The position numbers and the translations under genes were made by a program. The notes below the pieces were generated by a model that was not told the DNA's origin, searched no databases, and saw nothing but the letters and a program-made list of their open reading frames with translations. This document shows, one piece after another, positions 1 to 7,373 of a DNA stretch of 39,629 nucleotides. Positions within the stretch are counted from its first letter, which is position 1. Every line of letters begins with the position of its first letter. This DNA is from a virus: IMG/VR virus record IMGVR_UViG_3300025889_000301, positions 1 through 39,629 of that record, one strand, 5' to 3'.

Positions 1-143
1 CGGATAATAAACGGTAGGGGGGGGGGTACCTCAAAAAGTTGATTTTACCGGACAATCTGGGGACAACCGGCGACAACGTGGGGACAATGAGGGACAACCC
101 CAAGGACAACGGGGACAACATGCGCAACGGCGATAACGGGCGA
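1..143. repeat. Terminal direct repeat, left copy
   Basis: This block recurs at the right end of the window. The two copies are identical except for a G run of 10 here and 9 there. It holds the G run, a GGTACC site, and the start of the GACAA repeat array. Two readings remain open: a genuine short terminal redundancy of a linear phage genome, or overlap left when a circular or permuted genome was assembled. The differing G run argues against a simple exact k-mer overlap. Confidence 0.9.
51..140. repeat. Phased GACAA iteron array, right arm of putative origin
   Basis: GACAA begins at 51, 62, 72, 83, 93, 105 and 114, a period of about 10.5 bp. Degenerate members (GCAAC, GATAAC) follow at 123 and 132. 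All copies therefore face the same side of the helix. The array is the inverted counterpart of the TTGTC array at 39260-39327. Phased iterons of this kind are typical of binding sites for replication initiators or partition proteins; the binding protein is not known. Confidence 0.7.
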
Positions 144-225
144 TTTGAGGCATTGTGGGCATGGTCTGGGGGGTAGGTATAGGGGTGGGGGTTTTGGCGC
201 ACGCATGAGGCGATTTGAGGCATTG
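139..225. repeat. Two direct copies of a 17-bp repeat, 70 bp apart
   Basis: GGCGATTTGAGGCATTG occurs at 139-155 and again at 209-225. No reading frame in this stretch looks like a gene. It lies just beyond the iteron array and may belong to the origin region. Confidence 0.75.
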
Positions 226-331
226 GCGGGGCATTGCGCCTCACACACAAGACGCGGCCACGCATGGTGGGATTATCCGGCCTCATATTCCCGCGTTGGG
301 GATGCGGCTGGGGTTTGGGAGGGTTTGGACG
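226..331. other. Non-coding stretch between origin repeats and terminator
   Basis: I see no convincing gene. The sequence is G-rich on the plus strand and contains two copies of GGGTTTGG shortly before the terminator. Together with 1-225 it forms a gene-free block of nearly 400 bases whose recognisable content is iterons, direct repeats and a terminator. Confidence 0.5.
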
Positions 332-365
332 AAAAAAAAACCCGCTAGGGGTTGCCTAACGGGTT
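332..365 (-). terminator. Rho-independent terminator of the 394-933 gene
   Basis: On the minus strand an AACCCG..CGGGTT stem extends through TAGG/CCTA with one G-U pair and a five-base loop. It is followed by a run of nine T residues. It lies about 30 bases past the stop codon of the leftward gene. Confidence 0.85.
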
Positions 366-388
366 CGGGTTCGGGTTTGGGTTTGGGG
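359..388. repeat. Telomere-like GGGTTY hexamer repeats
   Basis: Four G-triplet hexamers (GGGTTC twice, then GGGTTT twice) followed by GGGG lie between the terminator and the stop codon of the leftward gene. The plus strand could form a G-quadruplex; the transcript of the leftward gene would carry the C-rich complement. Confidence 0.7.
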
Positions 389-393
389 TAGGA

Positions 394-933
394 TTATTCG
401 CCCAAAAGGTCGTTTAATAGTCCATCCGAATCCACTCCCAATTTTTCCGCAGCTTTTGCCGCCCGCTCTGCCTGGATGGTTTGGATGATCGGCAAAATTT
501 TCGCATTTTTACTGAGAGCGGTTTTTTGCTCATTTGTTAGGCCGTCCAGCCATGTTGCCAATTCCTCGCCCGATTTTTGGGGTTGTAGGCGTTGGAGCGC
601 CAACAACAATAGACTACCTTTGGCCGTACCCTCACCCGTGGAGCGCGTGGCGTTCCACTCGCCACGCATTAGGCGGTCATAAACGGCCATGACCGCCTCT
701 TTTTTGTCGGTGAGGGAGGCAGACTCTCCCGTGATGGTGTTGCGGGCGATGGCGGCTGCGTCCACCAATTTCTGCTTTAGGCCGTGGAGGATGGCCATTT
801 CAATGATCGGTTTTTCGAGGTTTTTTGGGTCAATAACAATTGACCCTCCTGCCCCGAATGTGAGGGTTAGCACCCCACTATCAATTTCTGCTGAAATTGC
901 GGATTTTTTGGTGTTGGTGTTTGCGTTTGTCAT
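394..933 (-). CDS. Conserved-looking phage protein of unknown function (GEW paralogue A)
   Basis: The product is 179 aa, with no signal peptide or membrane segment. The function is not recognised. It is a distant paralogue of the 36281-36850 product: both have HGxxQKL, a helical stretch, a (D/E)xLxxGEW motif and then a helix-rich C-terminal third. The last residues (VDSDGLLNDLLGE) match a C-terminal peptide also present in two other proteins of this genome. The start is supported by TAGGAG eight bases upstream of ATG. The gene stands alone, pointing toward the putative origin, with its own terminator and a control region with phased repeats upstream. High early expression is an inference from this cassette layout. 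Confidence 0.85.
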   Translation of the reverse strand: MTNANTNTKKSAISAEIDSGVLTLTFGAGGSIVIDPKNLEKPIIEMAILHGLKQKLVDAAAIARNTITGESASLTDKKEAVMAVYDRLMRGEWNATRSTGEGTAKGSLLLLALQRLQPQKSGEELATWLDGLTNEQKTALSKNAKILPIIQTIQAERAAKAAEKLGVDSDGLLNDLLGE

Positions 934-1067
934 GGTATGGCTCCTAGATTATTGGGCATATTCGCCGTGCGTGGGCAGGCCAATCCTCCCCACGCCATCA
1001 CACATGCAAACCTCGTGCCAACATGCCCCACGTAGGGAACCTGCTCAAACCCCCACCATTTTGTGTA

Positions 1068-1120
1068 ACATTTTTGTCAGATTCGCTACATTTTTGTCAT
1101 TTCCTCTGACAATCTTGTCA
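1068..1120. promoter_or_regulatory. Three phased operator-like repeats (ACATTTTTGTCA)
   Basis: ACATTTTTGTCA occurs exactly at 1068-1079 and 1088-1099, with a 10/12 match, ACAATCTTGTCA, at 1109-1120. The spacings are 20 and 21 bp, two helical turns. The third copy lies in the perfect palindrome TGACAATCTTGTCA (1107-1120). The array sits between a leftward gene and the rightward virion operon, so it could control either. Its TTGTC core is shared with the origin iterons, perhaps by chance. Confidence 0.65.
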
Positions 1121-1131
1121 CATGTTGCAGG

Positions 1132-1160
1132 TTTACAACAATTCCACCTTGAATGAGAAT
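1132..1160 (+). promoter_or_regulatory. Possible sigma70 promoter for the virion operon
   Basis: TTTACA (five of six matches to the -35 consensus), 17 bp, then GAGAAT (four of six matches to the -10). The -10 would lie inside the Fur-box-like site, an arrangement that would allow repression by Fur. The -10 match is weak, so this is tentative. Confidence 0.3.
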
Positions 1161-1170
1161 CATTCGCATT
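1151..1170. promoter_or_regulatory. Fur-box-like site
   Basis: GAATGAGAATCATTCGCATT contains the core AATGAGAATCATT, which is the central part of the classical proteobacterial ferric uptake regulator box, with CATT recurring on the right as in the overlapping-hexamer model. It lies in the intergenic region upstream of the virion operon. The sequence match is strong; binding by host Fur is inference. Confidence 0.6.
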
Positions 1171-1329
1171 AAATCTGCCCTAGGTGGGGGGTGGGCAAGC
1201 GGCAGGTGGGGGCAGGTTTTTGGGGGTGTTAACGGTATGTCCAACCCACTGTGCCCCTCCCCAAAAATTCTTACTGCACCCTCTTTCCTACCTTACCCCA
1301 CCCCCAAAAAAATTCCAGTAAAAATTGAC
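1171..1329 (+). other. G-rich then C-rich leader with competing inverted repeats
   Basis: There is no convincing gene. G tracts fill about 1183-1226 and C tracts about 1253-1305. TTTTTGGGGGTG at 1217-1228 is perfectly complementary to CACCCCCAAAAA at 1299-1310 (12 bp). Its first nine bases also pair with CCCCAAAAA at 1259-1267. The two pairings exclude one another, an arrangement seen in attenuators. Function is not shown. Confidence 0.5.
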
Positions 1330-1369
1330 TTATTCGGGAGGATTAAAGAGCTTTAATTCGGGACAATAA
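1330..1369 (+). repeat. Palindromic element copy A
   Basis: This copy of the dispersed element has the left half TTATTCGGGAGGATTAAA and right half TTTAATTCGGGACAATAA around a short GAGC-like centre. It lies about 140 bases upstream of the first gene of the virion operon, in the direction of transcription. Confidence 0.75.
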
Positions 1370-1379
1370 AAAGGGTAAA

Positions 1380-1511
1380 GATGCTCAGGCCCGAGGGAAC
1401 CGCACCAGGGCGGAGAGCCGAAGGTCAGGGCTTGTGGACGAAAGGCTGTCGGGCTATAGTGAGGACAAATCCAGCAGGACAGTCATCCAGCAAACTTCTT
1501 GGAGTCAAACA
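1380..1511 (+). other. Possible structured 5-prime leader of the virion operon
   Basis: This purine-rich stretch has several local pairings: CCGC (1400-1403) with GCGG (1410-1413), AGGCCC (1387-1392) with GGGCTT (1428-1433) around it, and GGAC/GTC around 1436-1450. An open frame from a GTG at 1434 runs into the first gene, but the ATG at 1512 has the better ribosome site, leaving this as leader. No known riboswitch or ribozyme was matched; hammerhead, tRNA and RNase P signatures were looked for and are absent. Confidence 0.35.
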
Positions 1512-2123
1512 ATGTCAACGATACCACACACAATAGAACTTGCAAAACCTCAAATATCAAAGTTAGGTAACATAGCCTCTGCCCCTCTTCAAGGTACCGT
1601 CTCAGCTAGTAAGACGGTTCAGCGGGTAAGCTACACCCATGATGCAATGTGTGACTTGATTATTGCAGATCCTTCAATATCCAAAACTGCTATCGCACAT
1701 CACTTCGGGTACACTGTAGCTTGGGTAAGCCGTGTAATAAATTCTGACGCTTTTCAGATGCGACTGGCCGTAAGAAAGGCTGACCTTTCCGATCCTAGCC
1801 TTGTCCTGACTATTGAGGAAAAGCTTAAAGCGCTTGTAAGTGAGTCTTTGGACATTCTGATTGACAAGCTTGCGGTGACAAAATCTTCCGACCTTGCGCT
1901 GGAAAGTGTTAAAGTGGGTGCAAAGGCTTTAGGTTATGGAGCCAGGCAGCAGAATGTTAACGTGCAGCAAAGTTTCGTGGTCGCAATGCCTGCACCGATA
2001 GCTAGTCAGACTGAATGGGCGGAAAAGTACGGTGGACAGTCTGACGCTATTGATGTAAGTTCCAAAACCCTTGATGAACGGCTGGCCGAGGCTGAAGAGT
2101 CTAATAAAGTTAAAGGAGTTTAA
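1512..2123 (+). CDS. Terminase small subunit (putative)
   Basis: The product is 203 aa. It carries a helix-turn-helix (KTAIAHHFGYTVAWVSRVI, in the N-terminal third) followed by helical, charged sequence. It lies directly before the large terminase gene, two bases apart, which is the usual place for the DNA-recognition subunit of the packaging motor. I chose the ATG preceded by TTGGAG over an upstream in-frame GTG at 1434, because the 26 extra residues are unstructured and polar. The role is inferred from the helix-turn-helix and the gene order rather than from a diagnostic motif. Confidence 0.75.
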   Translation: MSTIPHTIELAKPQISKLGNIASAPLQGTVSASKTVQRVSYTHDAMCDLIIADPSISKTAIAHHFGYTVAWVSRVINSDAFQMRLAVRKADLSDPSLVLTIEEKLKALVSESLDILIDKLAVTKSSDLALESVKVGAKALGYGARQQNVNVQQSFVVAMPAPIASQTEWAEKYGGQSDAIDVSSKTLDERLAEAEESNKVKGV

Positions 2124-2125
2124 GG

Positions 2126-3637
2126 GTGTTTACAGCTCTTGCAGAGGCCGACAATCAGACCATCATCTGGAAACCTCAACCAGGGCCTCAGACCGCACTT
2201 CTCGAATGTTCCGTATTTGAAGTTTTTTATGGCGGAGCGCGGGGTGGGGGGAAAACTGAGGCTAGTCTTGGTGATTGGATGCAGCACGCTAACCTTTACG
2301 GTGAAGCTGCTGTTGGAGTCTTTTTCCGTCGGCAGTTCAAGCAGCTGTCCGAGGTGATTGCTAGGTCAAAGCAACTCTTTGCAAAGTTAGGGGCTAAGTA
2401 CAACGAGCAGAAGTCTGAGTGGGTCATGGCAAATGGCGCTCGACTGCTTTTTCGCTACTTAGAACGGGATTCGGATGCTGAAGCTTACCAAGGCCACAAC
2501 TACACCAGAATCTACGTCGAAGAGCTTACCAACTTTCCTTCACCTGCCCCGATCAACCTTCTTCGTGCCTGTTTACGCTCAGCGGTCGGCGTGCCCTGCG
2601 GTATGAGGCTGACAGGAAATCCAGGCGGCCCAGGACACAATTGGGTAAAAGAGCGATTCATCACACCAGACCCAAGAGGGTTTAGGATTCTTACAGAGTC
2701 TATGGAAGTCCTAATTGACGGGGTTAAGACTGTAGTTGCCCTTTCAAGGGTCTTCATCCCATCAAAGTTAGGGGACAATGCGCTTCTGATGCGTAACGAC
2801 CCAACTTACATAATGAGGTTAACTCAGTCAGGTTCTGCCGCTTTGGTCAAAGCTTGGTTGGAAGGTAACTGGGACATAGTCGATGGTGCGTTTTTTGATA
2901 ACTGGGGAGATCAGAATGTTTTAGATACAAATATCTGGCTGCCAAAAATTCCTAAAAAAGCTTTGCGGTTTAGAAGCTTTGACTGGGGTTCGGCAAGACC
3001 TTTTTCAGTTGGCTGGTGGGTAGTAAGTGATGGAAAGTGGGGGCTACCTGTCGGGGCTTTGCTTCGGTACAAAGAATGGTATGGTGCAAGTGCTCCAAAC
3101 GTCGGACTAAAAATGACTGTGGACAACGTGGCCAGAGGTATCAGAGAACGTGAAAAGGCTGATGGACTTGTTATTCACCACGGGGTGGCAGATCCGGCTA
3201 TTTTCATCACTGACGGTGGACCAAGTAAGGCCGAAACTATGGCTGTACATGGAGTAGGTTTTTTCAGAGCTGACAATAAACGTAAAGTTGGTGCAGATCA
3301 AGTTCGTCAAAGGATTTATGGGCACGTCAAAGCCCGAGATGATCGTGGAGTACCCACAGTCTGGACACCTATGCTGTATGTCCTCGATAACTGTGCTGAC
3401 ACTATCAGGACATTGCCGTCCCTGCAGCATGACGATACGGATACCGAAGACATAGACACAGAAGGCGAAGACCACGCTTACGATGAGATACGTTATGCCT
3501 GTATGTCAAGGCCTTGGGTTCCTAAAGGTGAGAGCGCAGCAGAATCAGACTTGCCTAAACTTCCAGGTGAGTATACCTTTAATGAACTTCTCGAAGCTAG
3601 GACAAAAGCAAGACTTGCTGTGGAACGTAGACTTTAA
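2126..3637 (+). CDS. terL: Terminase large subunit
   Basis: The product is a 503-aa packaging ATPase and nuclease that cuts the replicated DNA and pumps it through the portal into the prohead. The Walker A is GGARGGGKT at about residues 36-44, and an acidic Walker B region (RIYVEELTNF) lies near residue 130. The C-terminal half has RNase H-like nuclease features: FDWGSARPFSVGWW with the first acidic residue and a later HHGVADPAIF segment. The start codon is GTG, chosen because AAAGGAG lies seven bases upstream and the family motifs begin soon after. It follows the putative small subunit by two bases. Length is normal for the family. Confidence 0.95.
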   Translation: MFTALAEADNQTIIWKPQPGPQTALLECSVFEVFYGGARGGGKTEASLGDWMQHANLYGEAAVGVFFRRQFKQLSEVIARSKQLFAKLGAKYNEQKSEWVMANGARLLFRYLERDSDAEAYQGHNYTRIYVEELTNFPSPAPINLLRACLRSAVGVPCGMRLTGNPGGPGHNWVKERFITPDPRGFRILTESMEVLIDGVKTVVALSRVFIPSKLGDNALLMRNDPTYIMRLTQSGSAALVKAWLEGNWDIVDGAFFDNWGDQNVLDTNIWLPKIPKKALRFRSFDWGSARPFSVGWWVVSDGKWGLPVGALLRYKEWYGASAPNVGLKMTVDNVARGIREREKADGLVIHHGVADPAIFITDGGPSKAETMAVHGVGFFRADNKRKVGADQVRQRIYGHVKARDDRGVPTVWTPMLYVLDNCADTIRTLPSLQHDDTDTEDIDTEGEDHAYDEIRYACMSRPWVPKGESAAESDLPKLPGEYTFNELLEARTKARLAVERRL

Positions 3638-3655
3638 CCAACACTTGGAACTGTA

Positions 3656-5797
3656 ATGACATTATCAACCTCCGCTACCCCTGATAAGCCTAATGAGGTG
3701 GTCAAGCACTGGGCACAGGAACTTCAAGCAGCTTTATCGCGCGAAAAAGACTGGAGGAAGGCGGGCGCCACTCTGGTTGAAATTTACGAATGTGGCAAAG
3801 AGGTTGTAAAACATCCTTATAATATCCTTTACTCTAACACAGAGACCCTTTCCCCAGCACTGTATAACTCTACCCCTCGGCCTGTAGTGAAACCTAGGTT
3901 TGTACAGAAAAACAATGCTCTTACACGCTTAGCAGCTCTCTTGGGTCAAAGGCTTCTTCAGCATGGACTTGACAATGGTGATCCTGGCGTGCCAGAGTTC
4001 GATGAGATGATGCGCCACAGTGTAACAGAGTCTTTAGTCCCTGGCCGTGGGCTGATGCGTGTAAGGTACGATGCTATCTTCAAACCCGCTGTAGAATCTG
4101 CAGAAGACACTGACCATACAGAAGAGGAGGTAGAGGCAGAATCTTGTGTTTTTGAACCTGTTGCTTGGGATGACTTTCTGCACGGTTTTGGGAAAACTTG
4201 GCAAGAAGTTCCTTGGGTAGCCTTCCGCCATTACATGACCAAAGAAGATTTGGAAACTAACTTTAATGTGGGTAAGGCAAAACTGGATGAAATTCTGCCC
4301 TCCGGCGTCAGTGATGAGGATGGGGATGGAGCTGCTTCGGTTTCGTTGAACAGTCTTTTCAGCCCTTCGGATGCTGGGGAAGAGTGTCAGGATGACAGAA
4401 CTACAGTCTGGGAAATCTGGGATAAACTGAAAAAAGAGGTGATCTTCCTTTCGACTACGGAAGCTAAACCTTGGAAGCAGATACCTGACCCATGCAAGTT
4501 GCAGGGATTTTTTCCTGTCCCTAAACCTTTGCAGCTTTTCCGTAAGCTTAGCGGGCTTACACCTCAAGCTCTCTACGAGTCCTACAGACAGCAAGCTGAA
4601 GAACTCAACGACATAACTATCAGAATTACTAAGCTGACCCGCGCAATGCGGATTCGAGGCTTCTACAACGGTTCTATCGAAGAGTTTAAAGACCTGATGC
4701 TTCAGGATGATAACACCTTACTTCCTATAACCAATTCGGGGCAAATTACCGCGCAAGGACTGAAACTAGATGATGCTGTCTGGCTGTTTCCTCTGGAAAA
4801 ACTTGTAGCGGCCTTACAGCAGTTGTATGCCCAGCGCAGTCAAGTTAAAGCTGTCATTTTCGAACTGACCGGAATTGCAGATATTATGCGCGGCAGTTCT
4901 CAGGCTTCCGAAACACTTGGTGCACAGGAAATCAAAAACCAGTGGGGAACATTACGCCTTAAGCGTATGCAGAAAGAGGTTGCCCGCTTTAGCAGGGACT
5001 GTCTCAGACTTTACCTAGAACTTGCAGTTACGCATATAAGTCCCGAACTTATCCGTGCGATGACTGGTCTGCCTTTCCCGACTCAGGCTGAGCAGGATGC
5101 CATGAAGCAAGAGTATATGATGGCGGCGCAGCAAGCTCAGATGTCGGGCCAGCCTGTTCCACCACAACCACCGGAGCTGGCAGCCCCACCTTTAGAGGTT
5201 ATTATCCAGACTCTTCAGACTGACATGCTGAGAAACTTCAGTGTGGATGTTGAGACAAATTCAACTGTAGACGCAGAGGCTACTGAGGATAAGCAGGATA
5301 TGGCAGAGCTTATGAACGCTTTAGCTCAGTTCCTTAATGGTGTGGCACCTATAGTTCAGTCAGGAGCTCTGCCAGAAGAAGCTGCCAAGCTTATACTTCT
5401 TAATCTGCTTCGACGTTTCCGTATGGGTGGGGAAATTGAAGAAGCTGTAATGGCCACTAAACCACCTTCCCAGGGGGGAGAAGCTGAAAAAGCTCAACTA
5501 CAGCAAATGCAAGAAGCCCTCGGTAAAGAGAAAGAAGCTCTTGAGAAGGAAAAACAGGCCGTAGAGGTTAAGAAGCGGGAAATCCAGCTTATGGAAAAAG
5601 AAGCCCGACAGTCTATTGCTATGGAAAAAGACTTCGCTATGAAAGAACTTCAAATGGCTGAGCGCTTTTCCCAGAAACAGCTTGACCAAGAGAAGCAGTT
5701 TGCCCTTCGAGAGGTTAAGATGGCTCAGCAAGAAGCTGCAGCTTTCTCCTCCCCAGATCCTAGCCCCGTAACCCCCTCTAACCCAGATTTACCTTAA
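3656..5797 (+). CDS. Portal protein
   Basis: The product is 713 aa, close to the length of the P22-type portal. It would form the dodecameric ring at the packaging vertex. The N-terminal region (REKDWRKAGATLVEIYECGK, then LYSNTETLSPALYN) and the central helical region are typical of podovirus portals. The last 150 residues form a long, highly charged coiled coil rich in Glu, Lys and Gln, comparable with the barrel of P22-like portals. The gene follows the large terminase. The ribosome site is weak (TTGGAACTGTA before ATG). Family placement rests on size, position and general character. Confidence 0.88.
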   Translation: MTLSTSATPDKPNEVVKHWAQELQAALSREKDWRKAGATLVEIYECGKEVVKHPYNILYSNTETLSPALYNSTPRPVVKPRFVQKNNALTRLAALLGQRLLQHGLDNGDPGVPEFDEMMRHSVTESLVPGRGLMRVRYDAIFKPAVESAEDTDHTEEEVEAESCVFEPVAWDDFLHGFGKTWQEVPWVAFRHYMTKEDLETNFNVGKAKLDEILPSGVSDEDGDGAASVSLNSLFSPSDAGEECQDDRTTVWEIWDKLKKEVIFLSTTEAKPWKQIPDPCKLQGFFPVPKPLQLFRKLSGLTPQALYESYRQQAEELNDITIRITKLTRAMRIRGFYNGSIEEFKDLMLQDDNTLLPITNSGQITAQGLKLDDAVWLFPLEKLVAALQQLYAQRSQVKAVIFELTGIADIMRGSSQASETLGAQEIKNQWGTLRLKRMQKEVARFSRDCLRLYLELAVTHISPELIRAMTGLPFPTQAEQDAMKQEYMMAAQQAQMSGQPVPPQPPELAAPPLEVIIQTLQTDMLRNFSVDVETNSTVDAEATEDKQDMAELMNALAQFLNGVAPIVQSGALPEEAAKLILLNLLRRFRMGGEIEEAVMATKPPSQGGEAEKAQLQQMQEALGKEKEALEKEKQAVEVKKREIQLMEKEARQSIAMEKDFAMKELQMAERFSQKQLDQEKQFALREVKMAQQEAAAFSSPDPSPVTPSNPDLP

Positions 5798-5802
5798 ACA
5801 TT

Positions 5803-6255
5803 ATGCCAACCTATACTGCACAATGCACTGCCTGTGGTTTCACCTTCCTAATTTACCGTAAGATTTCTGAGCGAAACTCTGCCGCAAACTGCGAGCGGTG
5901 TCAAGCCGCTGCTAAGAGGGTCTTGGACGCCCCCAGGGTTGTAGCTGATTATGAAGCGTACAATTGCCCTATAACAGGCAGAGAGATTAGGGGGCGTAGG
6001 GAGCATGAAGAAAATCTTCGCCGACATAACTGCAGAGTTTATGAGCCAGGAGAACTGGAAGAGCACAAGAAGTATAAAGCTAAGGAAGCTGACATCCAGC
6101 TTGAGCAGGTAGCTGAGACGGCTGCTAACTTAGCTTTAAGCCTGCCCGAGGAAAAATTTGAAAGACTGGCTGGGGAACTGGTTCACGGCGCCGAAGCTCC
6201 TCTAATTAACAGAACAGTAACTGAAGCCGCTATCCCACAAACTTTAATACATTAA
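5803..6255 (+). CDS. FmdB-like zinc-ribbon protein
   Basis: The 150-aa product starts MPTYTAQCTACGFTF and has a second cysteine pair (CERC) about 25 residues later, forming a CxxC-CxxC zinc ribbon like that of FmdB-family regulators. A conserved-looking YNCPITGREIRGRREHEE segment and RRHNCRVYEPGE follow. Proteins of this type are common next to portal genes in podovirus-like genomes; the role is not established. No good ribosome site is seen, and the ATG is five bases beyond the portal stop, so coupling to portal translation is likely. Confidence 0.75.
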   Translation: MPTYTAQCTACGFTFLIYRKISERNSAANCERCQAAAKRVLDAPRVVADYEAYNCPITGREIRGRREHEENLRRHNCRVYEPGELEEHKKYKAKEADIQLEQVAETAANLALSLPEEKFERLAGELVHGAEAPLINRTVTEAAIPQTLIH

Positions 6256-6267
6256 CTGGAGAATATT

Positions 6268-7341
6268 ATGGAAATCGACATGGAACAAGCTTTAACGGAG
6301 GTTAGCGACGGATTAGGACTGGATTTGCCCGAAACCGTTGATACAGACGTCCAAGAACCTGAAGTGCCCGCAACAACTGAAGACACAGCAGAACCTGTCG
6401 CCGAAAAAGAGTCTGCTCCAGCAGCTCCTAAACCTTCAGAAACACCGGCTACAGATAAGCCTGCAATAGAGCCTCCGCCCGCCCCTTCAACAGACCTCCG
6501 CGCTCCGGCTTCTTGGAGACCTGAGGCTAAGGCAGCTTTTGAAACTTTACCCCCAGTGGTTAAGCAGGAAGTCCTTAAGCGTGAAGAAGACATCCTTCGA
6601 GGTATTGGCGAGTATAAGGCTGCTGCTACTTTCGGGCAGTCTATAGATCGTGCAATAGCTCCTTATGTACCCCTTTTACGTCAGCATAACATAGACCCCA
6701 CTGTACACATCGGACAGCTTATGGGGATACATAAAACTTTAGCTGTAGGTTCTCCTGAAGAAAAGCTGAACGTATTCTCCAAGTTGGCAAGGGACTTCAA
6801 CGTAAACTTAGGACAGCTCCCGAACCCCGAAGATTCTCCCTATGTAGACCCAGAAGTGGCGCACTTGCGTACACAAATATCGCAGCTACAATCCATACAG
6901 CAGCAACTGTTAGACCAGCAAACTGAGCGGCAACAGCAGCAGGTGCAGCAAATCCGCAGCCAGCTGTCTCAGGAGATGAATGCTTTTGCCGCTGACCCGG
7001 AACATGCCTTTTTTGACGAAGTAGCCTCTGACATGGCTTTACTCATCAAATCTGGGCGTGCTACCTCCCTTAAGCAAGCCTACGATATGGCGCTAAGGAT
7101 GTCACCAGAAGTTTCAGAAAAGGAAAGCCTTCGCATAGCAGCTAAGGCAGCCCCACAGAAACAGGTGCAGCCTGGCGCAGTAGCGGCAAAGACAACCGCT
7201 GCCCGTAACGCAACAGGGGTAAATGTAAGAGCTAAGGGCAGTGGAGTTGCAGTTAAATCTGTTTCTCCTGGTGCCGGACTTCATAACTTAGATAAGTCGA
7301 TTGAAGCAGCTTTCGACCAGATCATAAGTGACAGAAGTTAG
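6268..7341 (+). CDS. Capsid scaffolding protein
   Basis: The 357-aa product is acidic and Pro/Ala-rich in its first 90 residues, then contains a region matching common phage scaffold-type proteins (APASWRPEAKAAFETLPP), and a Gln-rich coiled coil around residues 200-240. It lies directly between the zinc-ribbon gene and the major capsid gene, the usual place of the scaffold that guides prohead assembly and leaves before DNA enters. The ribosome site is CTGGAG. The call rests on composition and position. Confidence 0.8.
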   Translation: MEIDMEQALTEVSDGLGLDLPETVDTDVQEPEVPATTEDTAEPVAEKESAPAAPKPSETPATDKPAIEPPPAPSTDLRAPASWRPEAKAAFETLPPVVKQEVLKREEDILRGIGEYKAAATFGQSIDRAIAPYVPLLRQHNIDPTVHIGQLMGIHKTLAVGSPEEKLNVFSKLARDFNVNLGQLPNPEDSPYVDPEVAHLRTQISQLQSIQQQLLDQQTERQQQQVQQIRSQLSQEMNAFAADPEHAFFDEVASDMALLIKSGRATSLKQAYDMALRMSPEVSEKESLRIAAKAAPQKQVQPGAVAAKTTAARNATGVNVRAKGSGVAVKSVSPGAGLHNLDKSIEAAFDQIISDRS

Positions 7342-7373
7342 TAAATTCCCTGATCAACCTTTTAGGAGTTATC

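Noticed and set aside
31-348. Pro/Cys-rich and Gly-rich frames in the terminal repeat region
   Set aside because: They are translations of the iterons; no ribosome site and no codon bias like a gene.
1380-1460. tRNA, RNase P or hammerhead ribozyme in the leader
   Set aside because: No T-loop GTTC, no RNase P conserved stretch and no CTGANGA paired with the GAAA that is present.
4034-4594. A 186-codon minus-strand frame inside the portal gene
   Set aside because: It is antisense to a clear structural gene, without a ribosome site or recognisable motifs.
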